DNA from: Microbacterium hominis NBRC 15708 | Lineage (GTDB): Bacteria > Actinomycetota > Actinomycetes > Actinomycetales > Microbacteriaceae | NCBI RefSeq assembly: GCF_001592125.1 | Contig: NZ_BCWI01000007.1 | Location: 62,001 to 126,000 of the forward strand | Direction: 5' to 3' | Length of the DNA: 64,000 nucleotides | Shown here: in pieces, positions 18,520 through 28,131 of the stretch | How the letters are laid out: each line of letters starts with the position of its first letter | Numbering within the stretch: position 1 is the first letter of the stretch | Notes under the pieces: generated by a model | What the model was told of the DNA's origin: nothing | Database searches by the model: none | The model's input: the letters and a program-made list of their open reading frames with translations, nothing else | Translations under genes and position numbers: made by a program

Positions 18520-19440
18520 ATGGGTGGTCAGGTTCTCGGCGGTGGGGTGGTCGTCCTCGTCGCCGTCGCGCTGTGGATGATCTACCTGCTGCCGTCGTGG
18601 CACGGCCGTCATCAGTTCAACGCCGCGGAGCGCAACGCCGTGCGCCTCAACCAGGCCCTGCGCATCCTCGCCGAGACGAGCGAGACGCCCGAAGAGGTCC
18701 GCCTCGAACTGAACGCGCGCACGGCGATGGCCCAGCAGCGGTTGGCGCGTCAGGCGCAGGCCGAACGCGAGCAGGCCGAGCTGGCCCGCGTGCGCGCCGA
18801 GCTCGAGGTCACCAAGCTCCAGGCCCGCGCCGAGGCCGCCGCGGCCCGTGAGGCCGCCGCGCTCGCCGCCGCCCGTGAGCGGGCACGGCCCGAGATCCGT
18901 CGCGCGCAGGCCCGTCGACGGGCCCGCCTGGTCATCAGTGTCACCGCGATCGTCGCGCTGGCCCTGGGCGCATGGGGCGGTGTCCGGCTCCCCACGACGG
19001 GCTCCCCGCTGATCCTGTGGGCCGCCGGCGCTCTCCTGGTCACCTGTCTCGTGCTGCTGCAGCGGATGTCGCGGGTGCGGCGTCGGGCCGTCGTGCGCGA
19101 GACCGTCGTCCCGGTCGCGCGTGTCGCACGCGAGGTGCAGGATCTGGCCGTCGGCTCCGAGCGGGCGTCCTGGGTGCCCCGCGAACTGCCCCGTCCGCTC
19201 ACGGCCTCCGCCGGCTCGCGCGCCGCCGCGGTGCTCGACGAGGTCGACGCCCGCGAGGCGCTGCGTCGCGGCGCGCTCGAAGAGGCGATGCGTCAGCGTG
19301 CCGAGAGCCGGCGCCCGGTCGCGCTGCCGCAGCGGCAGGCCGCGCGCGAGGAGGAGCTGGTGGGCGGAGCCGCCGCCGGCGACGCCGCGATCGAAGCCCA
19401 CGTGCGCCGTCTGCTGGAACGCCGCGCTTCCGGTCAGTGA
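18520..19440 (+). CDS. Coiled-coil membrane protein of unknown function
   Basis: The start is taken at ATG 18520 (306 residues), directly before a membrane helix (about 5-25: VLGGGVVVLVAVALWMIYLLPSW); a GTG nine codons earlier is possible. A long Ala/Arg/Glu-rich coiled coil spans about 50-130. Two further hydrophobic segments at about 138-185 follow, then a charged tail. I do not recognise a named domain. In related genomes a protein of this layout often follows galU and the acetyltransferase, which suggests a cell-envelope role, but that is only context. Confidence 0.72.
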   Translation: MGGQVLGGGVVVLVAVALWMIYLLPSWHGRHQFNAAERNAVRLNQALRILAETSETPEEVRLELNARTAMAQQRLARQAQAEREQAELARVRAELEVTKLQARAEAAAAREAAALAAARERARPEIRRAQARRRARLVISVTAIVALALGAWGGVRLPTTGSPLILWAAGALLVTCLVLLQRMSRVRRRAVVRETVVPVARVAREVQDLAVGSERASWVPRELPRPLTASAGSRAAAVLDEVDAREALRRGALEEAMRQRAESRRPVALPQRQAAREEELVGGAAAGDAAIEAHVRRLLERRASGQ

Positions 19441-19442
19441 CC

Positions 19443-19462
19443 CGTCACCGGTACCGGTGACG
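19443..19462. terminator. Perfect 20-bp palindrome between convergent genes
   Basis: CGTCACCGGT followed by its exact reverse complement. It starts 3 bp after the stop of the plus-strand membrane protein gene and ends 8 bp before the stop of the minus-strand amidohydrolase gene. Position and symmetry suggest a bidirectional transcription terminator; there is no T-run, as is common in high-GC actinobacteria. Confidence 0.55.
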
Positions 19463-19469
19463 GCGGCGA

Positions 19470-20657
19470 TCAGCCGACCAGCAGCCGCCCGTTGCCGATG
19501 ACCGCCTCGCGGCGCGGAGTGCGCACGAGGGCGTCCATGCAGTTCTCGGCATCCACGAGGACGATGTCGGCGCGATCCCCGACCTCGAGACGGTTCACAG
19601 GCAACCCCACGAAGGGTGCAGAGCCGCCCGTCGCGATCTCCACGACGCGCCGGAGATTGTCGTCGCGGACGACGCTCGACGCCCGCGCGTACTGCCAGGC
19701 GATGCCGAGCAGGTCGCCCGTGCCGTAGGGGCTCCACAGGTCGCGGATGCCGTCGGTGCCGAAACCGAACGCGACCCCGGCGGCGTCGAGCTCGTGAAGC
19801 GGAAGCTGGGGGAGCCGCAGCGGCGCGACCGTCGTCATCGTCACGCCGAGCGCCCCCATGCGGGCGAGCAGGTCGCGCCGACGGCTCGGATCGAGCTGCG
19901 CGACCGCGAACCCGTGGGCGATGTTGACGCGCTGCTGGAGCCCGTATCGCTCCACGCCGTCGAGGATCAGCTCGATCTGGAACGCGCCGAGCTCGGCGGG
20001 GTCGTGCAGGTGGATGTCGAGTGCCACCCCGTGCTCCGCCGACAGTGCGAGCAGGGCGTCGACCTGCCCGACGGGGTCGCGGTCGATCGTCGCGGGGTCG
20101 AGGCCGCCGATGTGCTCGACGCCGTCGCGGGCCGCCCGATCGAGCAGCGCCAGCACGCCCGGGCGGCGGAGCACGCCGTCCTGCGGGAAGGCGACGATCT
20201 GCACGGTGAGCGCGTCGCCGTAGGCGGCCACGGCTTCACGGACGGCGTCGATCCCGCGCAGATCCAGTCCCAGGTCGACGTCGACATGTGTGCGGATCGC
20301 GGTGGTGCCGTGCGCGACGAGCTGCTCGAGCACGTTGCCCGTGATGCGGGCCGACGGCATCCCGATCTCGTCACGGTGCGCGCGTTCGTGACGGATCCGT
20401 CCCTCGGTCGTCCCCTCGCCGCCGTACGACTGCCAGGGCAGTCCCCACCAGGACTTGTCGATGTGCGCGTGCGCGTTGACGAGCCCCGGCAGCGCCAGCA
20501 GGCCGCGCCCGTCGTAGCCGTCCGTCGCATCCGCCCGCGCCGGCGTGACCGCGGAGATGACGCCCTTCTCGATCGAGATGTCGACGGCCTCCGACGAGGC
20601 GGATGTCGAGAGCCGGACGTTGCGGACGATCGCGGGGGAGTCGGGGGCGGAGCTCAT
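19470..20657 (-). CDS. Cytosine-deaminase-like amidohydrolase
   Basis: The product is 395 residues from ATG 20657, preceded by AGGATGGAG; an ATG 7 codons upstream is an alternative. The metal site is typical of the CodA/atrazine-chlorohydrolase group: LVNAHAHIDKSWWG supplies two His, later His residues are in RTHVDVD, LDIHLHD and NIAHGFAV, and the Asp is in FGFGTDGIRD. Such enzymes deaminate or dechlorinate N-heterocycles. The HIDK motif favours a cytosine/creatinine-deaminase-like reaction, but the substrate is not proven. It lies next to the tRNA-Ala gene that serves as an integration site. Confidence 0.85.
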   Translation of the reverse strand: MSSAPDSPAIVRNVRLSTSASSEAVDISIEKGVISAVTPARADATDGYDGRGLLALPGLVNAHAHIDKSWWGLPWQSYGGEGTTEGRIRHERAHRDEIGMPSARITGNVLEQLVAHGTTAIRTHVDVDLGLDLRGIDAVREAVAAYGDALTVQIVAFPQDGVLRRPGVLALLDRAARDGVEHIGGLDPATIDRDPVGQVDALLALSAEHGVALDIHLHDPAELGAFQIELILDGVERYGLQQRVNIAHGFAVAQLDPSRRRDLLARMGALGVTMTTVAPLRLPQLPLHELDAAGVAFGFGTDGIRDLWSPYGTGDLLGIAWQYARASSVVRDDNLRRVVEIATGGSAPFVGLPVNRLEVGDRADIVLVDAENCMDALVRTPRREAVIGNGRLLVG

Positions 20658-20717
20658 CACTCCATCCTGCCCGTGCATCGAGCACCCGAGACGCGTGATA
20701 ACCTAGATCCTGTTCAT

Positions 20718-20793
20718 GGGCCTATGGCGCAGTTGGTAGCGCGCCTCGTTCGCATCGAGGAGGTCAGGAGTTCGAATCTCCTTAGGTCCACCA
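20718..20793 (+). tRNA. tRNA-Ala (anticodon CGC)
   Basis: This is a complete 76-nt cloverleaf. Acceptor 20718-20724 pairs with 20783-20789 (one G-U pair). The D-stem GCGC is at 20727-20730/20739-20742. The anticodon stem CCTCG/CGAGG encloses loop TTCGCAT with anticodon CGC at 20751-20753. The T-arm AGGAG-TTCGAAT-CTCCT is at 20766-20782, the discriminator is A, and CCA is encoded at 20791-20793. It reads GCG alanine codons. Its 3' end is part of the left attachment repeat of the adjacent integrated element. Confidence 0.97.
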
Positions 20794-20831
20794 CATCGGT
20801 CGCTTTGGAACAAGTGAAGTTGTAAGAGCCA
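20788..20831. repeat. Left attachment-site repeat (attL-like)
   Basis: This 44-bp sequence starts in the last bases of the tRNA-Ala gene. It matches 34262-34305 at 40 of 44 positions, and the first 22 bp are identical. The two copies are direct repeats 13.47 kb apart and bound the recombinase pseudogene and the defence-type cargo. The sequence also encodes the end of the recombinase reading frame on the minus strand (...SKATDVV). Confidence 0.8.
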
Positions 20832-20834
20832 TCC

Positions 20835-20872
20835 GCAAACGGCGCTTCTCCTTCCGGAGAGGCGCCGTTTGC
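20835..20872. other. Hairpin next to the left attachment repeat
   Basis: The outer arms GCAAACGGCGC (20835-20845) and GCGCCGTTTGC (20862-20872) are perfectly complementary. Inner TCTCC/GGAGA pairs extend the stem around a short loop. It lies within the open frame of the recombinase C-terminus, so it is either a coding-embedded terminator or part of the recombination site. A similar hairpin stands beside the right repeat (34313-34342). Confidence 0.6.
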
Positions 20873-22449
20873 CGTTTCGGACACGGTGACGATGCTCGCG
20901 AACGGTTCGGCCAGAACCCACTCGGCGGTCTCGTCGCGGGTGATGAGGATTCTCTTGAAGAAGGCCTGACTGTATGTGCGGCGAAGCGCGTCCGGCGCGC
21001 GCCGGTAGGCCTCGTAACAGTTCACGGCGAGAGCGATCGCGTCGTTCAGGGTCTGCTCAAGCACTTCGAACTCGGTCTTGAGGGCGTTGAGCCGGTCGCT
21101 GACGACGGTCATCTCACGGTTCACTCGTTCTTGTTCCTCCCGGTACAGCTGGCCCGGAATCGTGCCATGGAGGTGGCCATCGAGCAGCTTTCTACTTCGC
21201 CCCATGAGGTTGGTCTGCTGGGTCAGGAGCACCTGTTGCGTGCGTTTCGTCTCGGCCGCACCAGCCTCCACGGCGGCCTTCAAACGAGACCTTGTTATGG
21301 CTGCACCCTCGGGCGTGAGCGCGACCAGCTGGTACAGGTTCTCGACCTGCCGCTCGACGCCGTGGATGTTGATGGCGGACATGGTGCAGTTCGTGCGCTT
21401 CTGGTGGCGCCCGATGCAGACGAAGTATGGGTACACCACGCCGGCAGCGTTCTTGGAGTAGTGGATGATGAGTCGGCTCTCGCAGAGGCCGCAGAACAGC
21501 GAGCTTTAGAGGTAGTGGTTGTGCACTCGTGCCTTCTCACCGGTCAGGCGCGACGCGAACACTTCCTGGCACTTCTGCCATGTGCTCTGGTCAACGAGAG
21601 GCGTGTGTCGTCCGGGATAGCTCGTGTTCTGAAACGTAACGATGCCCAGGTAATACGGGTTGTTCAGGATCTTGTAGAGCTGGCTCGCTGTCAGCGGCCG
21701 CGCGGCTCGTTTGGGCGTCGGCGGAGTGGTGAGTCCGCGCGCGGTTAGCTCGTCGAGGAGCCGGTTGATGGTGTATTTGCCGGTTGCAAACGCCTCGAAT
21801 GCCCAGCCGATCTGTGGGGCGCGAGCGTCGTCGAGCACGACGGTCCGAACCTCACGACCCTCGTCGTTTACAGCAGCGCGGTTGCGATAGCCGATCGGTG
21901 TTCGTCCGGGCGTGCCTCCGGTCTTGGCTTTTTGGCTCATGCCCTTCACGACCTCGTTGGCAAGATTGCGCGAGTAGAACTCTGCGATCGAACTCATGAT
22001 GCCGTGAAGCAGCATCCCCGACCGGGGTGAGCGATTGCGCGAGCGAACGTTCATACCGCCCGTCAAGCCGCGCGGGTTACGAGCGATGGCTGAACTTGTC
22101 CATGGCCTTGCTCCGGCGTCGGGCCTTGCTGAGGACAACCAGTGGTCGCTCCGGTTCACGGAGCGAGTCCTCGAGCGGCATGCTCGAGCAGACGAGTTGC
22201 CCCTGAGAAAACTGCCCGTGCGCCACGGGCGCGGGAATGTCACCAGTATCAACGCGGCGAGGCGAGAGCGGGGGAGCCGTCGGTCAGTCTGAGAGGCGGC
22301 TGGCTGCGGGCCTGCTCTCGGTACGACGGGCATCGCTAGCCGCGGACCGCAGGTCAACTCGTGCGGTCCACTGGAACGTGCTTGGGCCTTGGAACTCGCG
22401 CCGCGCGGAAGTCCGAGTCTACGGCGCGGGGCTTGGGTAGCGTGGGGGT

Positions 22450-25400
22450 GTGACCTCGATACCTGCCCGCGAAGTGTTGATCGGCCAGCTCATCAAACGC
22501 GATCCGGTTCGCACGGAAGCGGACATCCAGGCTGACATCTATGGGCTGCTGACTGTCGGCGACCTGAACATTGGTGTTGATCAAGCGCACATGGAGGCTC
22601 CCTCCGCGGACGGCACTCGGCGTCGTATTGATGTCGAGGTCGGGCAAGTAGCGATCGAGGTCAAGAAGGATCTGCGCAACCAGACGGTGCGGGCTGATGG
22701 TGAGTCTCAGCTGGAGGGGTATATCTCGACACGAACCGAACAGACAGGCGCGCACTATTCCGGTGTCCTCACCGACGGCGTTCTCTGGCTGCTGTTCAAT
22801 GTCGGATCCGAGGGGCGTCGACTCGTGGCCGAACTGGACATGACGGGAAAGGAACCGTCTGTCCTCGTGGGATGGCTCGAATCTGTCCTGTCGACGCAGA
22901 CGCAGGTGAAGCCGACCCCAAGCGAGATCGTGCGGCGACTTGGAGCTAACTCCCCCGCTCACATGGTCGATGTCGCCGCATTCCGAGACCTGTATCAAGC
23001 GAATGCAGGTAACACGGAGGTCGCGCTCAAGCGTGAACTGTGGGCCAAGCTCCTTCGCACCGCTTTCGGGTCCGCGTTCGAAGACGACGAGACCCTCTTC
23101 ATCAATCACACTCTGCTCGTTCTCACTGCAGAGATCATCGCTCACGCCGCCCTGGGGTTCGATGTGAGCGCTACGGGCGGGATCAGCGCCAAGCAGCTCA
23201 GCCTTGGCACTGAGTTCTCGAACGCACAAATCGTCGGTGTCGTTCAAGCGGACTTCTTTGACTGGCTCCTCGACGTTGACGGCGGCGAGGAGCTCATCGC
23301 GAATGTCGCCCGACGGATAGCTCAGTTCAACTGGGCTCATGTCGAGCACGACGTGCTGAAGCTCCTCTACGAATCGGTGATCGACACACGTGACCGAAAG
23401 GCGCTGGGCGAGTACTACACGCCCGACTGGCTGGCTCAAGCCATCGTTGACGCGAACGTAGATGAGCCTCTGACTCAACGCGTTGCGGACGTGGCGTGCG
23501 GCTCGGGCACCTTCCTGTTCCACGCCATTCGCCGGTATCTCGCCGCAGCGGAGCAAGCCGGCATGTCGAACGGCGACGCGATCAGCGGGGTGACGTCGCA
23601 TGTGACCGGTATGGACGTCCATCCAGTGGCGGTCACCATCGCCCGCGTAACATACCTGCTCGCCATCGGCGTGGAACGGCTCACCGCCGACGACCGTGGG
23701 CCGCTCGTTGTACCTGTCTACCTTGGCGACTCCCTGCAATGGGAGCAGCAGACGGACATCTTCGCGTCAGAAGAGCAGCTCACCATAGCAACATCAGGTG
23801 CCGACCTTGTGGAGGCTGGTGCGGCGCTCTTCCACGACGATCTCGTCTTCCCGAAGTCGGTCCTGCAGGACGCGGCGAACTTCGATCGGCTCGTCAACGC
23901 GATGTCAGACAAGGCGTCGGACACAAGCAATCGGACCAGCAAGACGGTGATCTCGCCGACACTACGGCAGTTCGGCATCCCCGAGCGGGACATGGATGTC
24001 CTCGTCGCCACCTACGACACCATGCGCAGACTGCATGCCGATGGACGCGACAGCATCTGGGGCTACTACGTCCGAAATCTCGCTCGTCCCACGTGGCTGT
24101 CCGCGGACGACAATAAGGTCGACGTCCTCGTCGGCAATCCGCCCTGGCTTCGGTACGGGGCGATGACCGGCCCGATGCAGACGCGCTTCACCGCCATGCT
24201 TAAAGCTCGCGGCCTTATCACCGGCAGAGCCGGCGCGACGGGCAGGGACCTCGCTCCGTTGTTCGTTGTGCGGGCTACGGAGCTATACCTTCGGGCAGGC
24301 GGCAGGTTCGCCATGATCGTTCCCCACGGCATTCTCACCCGCCAACCCCACGCTGAGTTCCGGTCGGGGCGCTGGGGGAGCACGATTCTCGACCTGCGCG
24401 TGCAGTTTGAGCGCGCGTGGGATCTTCAGCATGCTGCCACCGGGTTCCCCAACCACGCAGCCGTCGTCGTCGGCAACCGCGGAACGACCTCCAAGGCGAT
24501 GACCGCAGAGGTGGAATCATGGTCGACGAAGGGCGCAAAGTCCAACGTCACCTGGGATGAGATGCTCCCGCGTTTAACACGAGATGTGACCACGGTCGGG
24601 GTGACAAGCGAAGAAGACGCAGCAGTCACTTTTTCGATCTATCGGAAGAGATTCCGTCAGGGGGCGGTGCTCGCTCCTCGAATGCTGACGTTCGTCGAGG
24701 AGGGAAAGTCGAGCCCGCTAGGAGCTGGCGCTGGGCGTGTTCACGTCGTCTCCCGGAAGACGAACCAGGACAAGCCGCCGTGGAAGTCCCTGCCGGCGAT
24801 CTCAGACGTAGTCGAGAAGACGTTTGTCCGCCCTGTCCATCTCGGTGAGACCACACTTCCGTTCCGGACGACGGCGCCACTCAAGGCAGTGCTGCCGATC
24901 TCACCGAAGACCGGGAAGCTTCTCACATCCGGCGAGATCGCGGAGCATGAAGGCCTCTCGCGTTGGTGGTCTGCCGCCGAAGAGATATGGGCTGAGAACA
25001 AATCGGCGAACGACCCGGGCGCTTTCCTCGATCGAATCGACTACATCGGGCAGCTTAGCGCCCAGCTTCCTGCTGCGAGCCAACGCGTGGTGTATACAAA
25101 GGCGGGAAACTCGATCGCCGCCGCACGAGTTGCGGACCCCGACGCGGTCATTGACCACATGTTGTACTGGGCGGCCACAAGCTCGGTGGACGAAGCGCGG
25201 TACCTGGTTGGCATACTCAACTCGGCGGCCGTGCTTGAGAGAGTCAAACCGTTCATGGCCGTCGGCCTTTTCGGCCCGCGACACTTCGATAAGAATGTCT
25301 TCCGGGCGCTCATAATGCCCTACGATCCGACGGACACCTCGCACCTCGCGCTGGCAAAAGCAGTCGGTAGCGCTGAGGGCGTAGCAAGTGCGGTCGATGT

Positions 25401-25539
25401 CTCCAGTGCTAAGACGTTTCAGGCGGCCCGAAAACTGGTACGGTCCGAACTTGAGCGTCAGGAGATACTTCGTGAAATTGAGGATCTCGTTCTGAAAGTA
25501 GTTCCCGAGGCCCGTGCCAACTCATCATCGCTTGTGTAG
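22450..25539 (+). CDS. N6-adenine DNA methyltransferase with N-terminal nuclease-like domain (type IIG/Eco57I-like)
   Basis: The product is 1029 residues. The first 110 residues contain a PD-(D/E)XK-like core (RRIDVEVGQVAIEVKKDL: Asp61, Glu70, Lys72), as in HsdR-type N-domains. A methyltransferase follows, with GEYYTPDWLA at 320-329, SAM motif I VADVACGSGTFLF (345-357), and catalytic NPPW at 563-566, typical of gamma-class N6-adenine enzymes. The C-terminal 350 residues probably hold the target-recognition part. It would methylate, and perhaps also cut, a specific DNA site. It faces a PLD-fold nuclease gene 54 bp away. Codons use A/T at third positions more than the flanking core genes. Confidence 0.85.
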   Translation: MTSIPAREVLIGQLIKRDPVRTEADIQADIYGLLTVGDLNIGVDQAHMEAPSADGTRRRIDVEVGQVAIEVKKDLRNQTVRADGESQLEGYISTRTEQTGAHYSGVLTDGVLWLLFNVGSEGRRLVAELDMTGKEPSVLVGWLESVLSTQTQVKPTPSEIVRRLGANSPAHMVDVAAFRDLYQANAGNTEVALKRELWAKLLRTAFGSAFEDDETLFINHTLLVLTAEIIAHAALGFDVSATGGISAKQLSLGTEFSNAQIVGVVQADFFDWLLDVDGGEELIANVARRIAQFNWAHVEHDVLKLLYESVIDTRDRKALGEYYTPDWLAQAIVDANVDEPLTQRVADVACGSGTFLFHAIRRYLAAAEQAGMSNGDAISGVTSHVTGMDVHPVAVTIARVTYLLAIGVERLTADDRGPLVVPVYLGDSLQWEQQTDIFASEEQLTIATSGADLVEAGAALFHDDLVFPKSVLQDAANFDRLVNAMSDKASDTSNRTSKTVISPTLRQFGIPERDMDVLVATYDTMRRLHADGRDSIWGYYVRNLARPTWLSADDNKVDVLVGNPPWLRYGAMTGPMQTRFTAMLKARGLITGRAGATGRDLAPLFVVRATELYLRAGGRFAMIVPHGILTRQPHAEFRSGRWGSTILDLRVQFERAWDLQHAATGFPNHAAVVVGNRGTTSKAMTAEVESWSTKGAKSNVTWDEMLPRLTRDVTTVGVTSEEDAAVTFSIYRKRFRQGAVLAPRMLTFVEEGKSSPLGAGAGRVHVVSRKTNQDKPPWKSLPAISDVVEKTFVRPVHLGETTLPFRTTAPLKAVLPISPKTGKLLTSGEIAEHEGLSRWWSAAEEIWAENKSANDPGAFLDRIDYIGQLSAQLPAASQRVVYTKAGNSIAAARVADPDAVIDHMLYWAATSSVDEARYLVGILNSAAVLERVKPFMAVGLFGPRHFDKNVFRALIMPYDPTDTSHLALAKAVGSAEGVASAVDVSSAKTFQAARKLVRSELERQEILREIEDLVLKVVPEARANSSSLV

Positions 25540-25593
25540 TTGGGACCTAACCAGCAATTATTCGCACGTGATCTGCCGGTGCTCGGTTGCGGG

Positions 25594-26739
25594 CTAGAAA
25601 ATTAGTCCGTACCTTCTCCCGGAGGCTATCGTCAGGTCGATTGAGTTGACGGCGGCGCTTTTTAAATCGCGAATTGCTCTTTCGTCTGTCGCATCTAGCT
25701 CGAACCTATCTGCGGCCTCGTAATCCGATGCCAGGCGAGTGAAGAGCAGATACGAGTGATCGTACGAGTCAAGACCGTTCTGCTCTGGGATTGGAAGGTT
25801 GATCTTATCCATCTCGTTATTGCCGAAGCGCACTGATCGTTCCACGAATTGTGTGCCGGGTCGTCGCACTCGCATCTGGACCTTCCCGAAATTGTGGTTC
25901 TTGGGCACACGCGTGGATTCGAACCCGAAAAAGACGCGAGTACCTCTTGGGGTGTCTAGCTGGTTCCCCGGCTTTTTCGGCCCGCGGTTCTTCGGTATGG
26001 CGCCGGCATCAATCCAGAGGTGTCTCGCGTTAGCAAGCTGAATCGTCAGCGAGCTCGACACGTCCGGACCCGCCGTAGGCTTGAGGTACTGTCTTACGGC
26101 GGGGGTACGTTCCTCTGGCGGTTTCCGGGGCCGCGGCTTCCCGCGGTAGGCGTCACGGTACGCATCGCGGATATCGCACCAAGGTACAGAAGTCGCCCAC
26201 GCGTCATCGAACCAGGCAATGGTGTCCCTCAATGTCTGGAGCTGGCGCCGCTCTGATCGTGAGGGACGGCTCGACCAAGACTGTCCAACGACAATCTCTG
26301 ATCCGGTCGCGAGCGCACTGGCGGTGAGGTTGGCTGAGCCCATCACTGACGCGCAAGACTCGCTCCACGACGCGCCTCGGAAGATGAATGCTTTGGCATG
26401 GAAGGTCGCCCGGGGTAACAGACTCGGAGACGCTAGAACCTGAGACGCATTGGGTATCCGGACTTCGGAGTTGGACAGCTGCGCGATCCGGTCCAATGCC
26501 TGGGGCTGAGTGATCCCGAAGTCGATGCTGACCAAGAATCTTTTCGAGGCGCGGTCCCATCGTGGGTTGGTGAGCCTGTCTTCCAGCAGTCGAACTCCGG
26601 CCGTGCTCGCGTAGGCGACCGCGACATCGACCAATGTGTAATCGTCCGCAGCTGAGGCGGCACGCGTCAGCGCTCTCAGTACAGCCTCAACTCGCCCGCT
26701 CGAGACATCTTGCGCGTGTATTGCGGCGTGGTATCCCAC
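25594..26739 (-). CDS. Phospholipase-D-fold nuclease, NgoFVII/BfiI-like restriction endonuclease
   Basis: The product is 381 residues. The PLD catalytic motif is seen once: His114-x-Lys116 in FHAKAFIF and GSAN at 134-137 followed by Glu148, the pattern of metal-independent PLD-family nucleases that dimerise to form one active site. The C-terminal half (about 220-360) lacks PLD motifs and may be the DNA-recognition domain, as in BfiI- and NgoFVII-type enzymes. It is convergent with the adenine methyltransferase gene, so the two plausibly form one restriction-modification pair. An effector nuclease of another system is the alternative. Confidence 0.72.
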   Translation of the reverse strand: MGYHAAIHAQDVSSGRVEAVLRALTRAASAADDYTLVDVAVAYASTAGVRLLEDRLTNPRWDRASKRFLVSIDFGITQPQALDRIAQLSNSEVRIPNASQVLASPSLLPRATFHAKAFIFRGASWSESCASVMGSANLTASALATGSEIVVGQSWSSRPSRSERRQLQTLRDTIAWFDDAWATSVPWCDIRDAYRDAYRGKPRPRKPPEERTPAVRQYLKPTAGPDVSSSLTIQLANARHLWIDAGAIPKNRGPKKPGNQLDTPRGTRVFFGFESTRVPKNHNFGKVQMRVRRPGTQFVERSVRFGNNEMDKINLPIPEQNGLDSYDHSYLLFTRLASDYEAADRFELDATDERAIRDLKSAAVNSIDLTIASGRRYGLIF

Positions 26740-27001
26740 CCGACCCCCGCTCTCTGGCTTGACGTGATGCTTGAACGCACCCGGTGCTCGGGCCTAGCTT
26801 TTCAGCCCCGGGCTCCGTGCGCCTACGAGTGATGCCCGGCGTGTCGCGCTTATCTCACGTCGCGCCTACAGTTCATCAGACATGCCCTGCTCAAGAAGGG
26901 GTGTCGGTCCAATTCCGGAGCATCCAAGCGGATGAGTCAGGCGGTTCTGTGTCCCGCTTGCGAGGGGGATCCCGGCCACCGGTTCACAGTAGATTGTCGG
27001 A

Positions 27002-27940
27002 GTGAGCGTTGCGAAGTATCACCACATCAACCCGCAGTTCGTACTTCGCGGCTTCGCGGACGAAGACGAGCGAATCAGGACCATCCGTCTACCGCAACGG
27101 AAGGGCCGCACCTCGCTGGTTGAGAAGACAGGCGGCGAGAACCACCTGAACTCGATACCTGGCCATCCGAGTGGCTCCGATGTGTTTGAGAAGCGACTGG
27201 GCGAGGGCATCGAGTCCGAGACCGCGCTCCTGTTCGAACGCGTTGACGGGGGTGAGTGGCCGCTGCCTGAGCCCGACCGCGACACTCTCGCGGAGTTCAT
27301 CGCACTGCAGATGCTGCGCGGACCTGAGCGGCGCCGGCAGATGGAGTCGCTCGCGGGAGAGCTGTTCTCCAGAGCGGCAGGTCAATTGGGGCGAGCGAAG
27401 TTCGGGGAGATGGTGTCGGATGTTGCCGGGCGCGCGCTCAGTGAGGCAGACGTCGAAGCGCTTTGGTCTACCGTCACTGAACCCGGCGGCTTCCGGTTGC
27501 CGCAGACCGCTCGTGAGCACATCGAATTGATGAGCGAGGCCACCGGCGACATCGCTGGGTTCCTTGCGTATCGGCCGTGGACATTGGTGCGGTTCACGGA
27601 CCGCGCGCTCATCACCAGCGATGCTCCAGTATCGTTGGTCCCTCACGAGCAGCCCGGTGCGTGGATGGGTGTTGGGGTGAGGGATGCTCGGCTTGTGCTG
27701 TATCCCATGACTCGGAGAATCGGTCTTGTCATGCGGAACCCGTTCGACGGCCGCTATCCAACCAATGACCTTGGCGCGCTCACTGATAACACGCGCTCGG
27801 GTCTTCTTGACGATCGCTCATTCGGAACTGCGGAGATCGAGAAGAAGATTAACGCGTGCACCGCTGCCTACGCAGTGAGTAACATTTATCATCACCTCGA
27901 GGACTCGCAGTTTGTCCCGTCCAATTTTCGGGAGAAGTAG
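27002..27940 (+). CDS. DUF4238 domain protein
   Basis: The 312-residue protein opens KYHHINPQFVLRGFADED, the His-rich HxxPQFxLRxFA signature of DUF4238. It has the family's later LITSDAPVSLVPH-type segment, as TDRALITSDAPVSLVP. Function is not established for the family; its genes are common in mobile and defence-rich regions. The start is GTG 27002. It is isolated on the plus strand between two minus-strand units, with 262 bp upstream free of genes. It could be an independent defence or toxin gene; no catalytic motif can be claimed. Confidence 0.78.
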   Translation: MSVAKYHHINPQFVLRGFADEDERIRTIRLPQRKGRTSLVEKTGGENHLNSIPGHPSGSDVFEKRLGEGIESETALLFERVDGGEWPLPEPDRDTLAEFIALQMLRGPERRRQMESLAGELFSRAAGQLGRAKFGEMVSDVAGRALSEADVEALWSTVTEPGGFRLPQTAREHIELMSEATGDIAGFLAYRPWTLVRFTDRALITSDAPVSLVPHEQPGAWMGVGVRDARLVLYPMTRRIGLVMRNPFDGRYPTNDLGALTDNTRSGLLDDRSFGTAEIEKKINACTAAYAVSNIYHHLEDSQFVPSNFREK

Positions 27941-28131
27941 GACGGTCTCGCGCCTGCGGTTGCGCAAGAGCTTCACCGGCGACCGAGTCCCTTGGCCCGC
28001 TGCCACCGGACGCCACGGAGCCGGCAAAAAATCCCCCAGCGAGCCCGCTCACATCCATTTGCGTCTCGAGCACGTGACGCCGCGTGAGTTTACCCGATGA
28101 GTTTGCTAGCGCAGCCGGACCGGGGATCCGC

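Larger units (their letters stand above)
20714..22357 (-). pseudogene. Large serine recombinase (site-specific integrase), inactivated
   Basis: From about 22021 downward the minus-strand translation is a large serine recombinase: GMLLHGIMSSIAEFYSRNLANEVVKGMSQ, GGTPGRTPIGYRNR, the recombinase domain ending NNPYYLGIVTFQ, then the zinc-binding LFCGLCESRLIIHYSKN and VYPYFVCIGRH, and a coiled coil. Two lesions are visible. A TAA at 21506-21508 interrupts the frame directly after HNHYL, with perfect homology continuing in the same frame (one change from an expected AAA Lys codon). And the catalytic N-terminal resolvase domain with its Ser is not readable in this frame upstream of about 22021. The frame ends by reading antisense through the tRNA-Ala gene. 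Confidence 0.85.

Noticed and set aside
20703-20921. Minus-strand peptide containing KEIRTPDLLDANEARYQLRHRP
   Set aside because: This is the well-known false protein made by reading a tRNA gene antisense.
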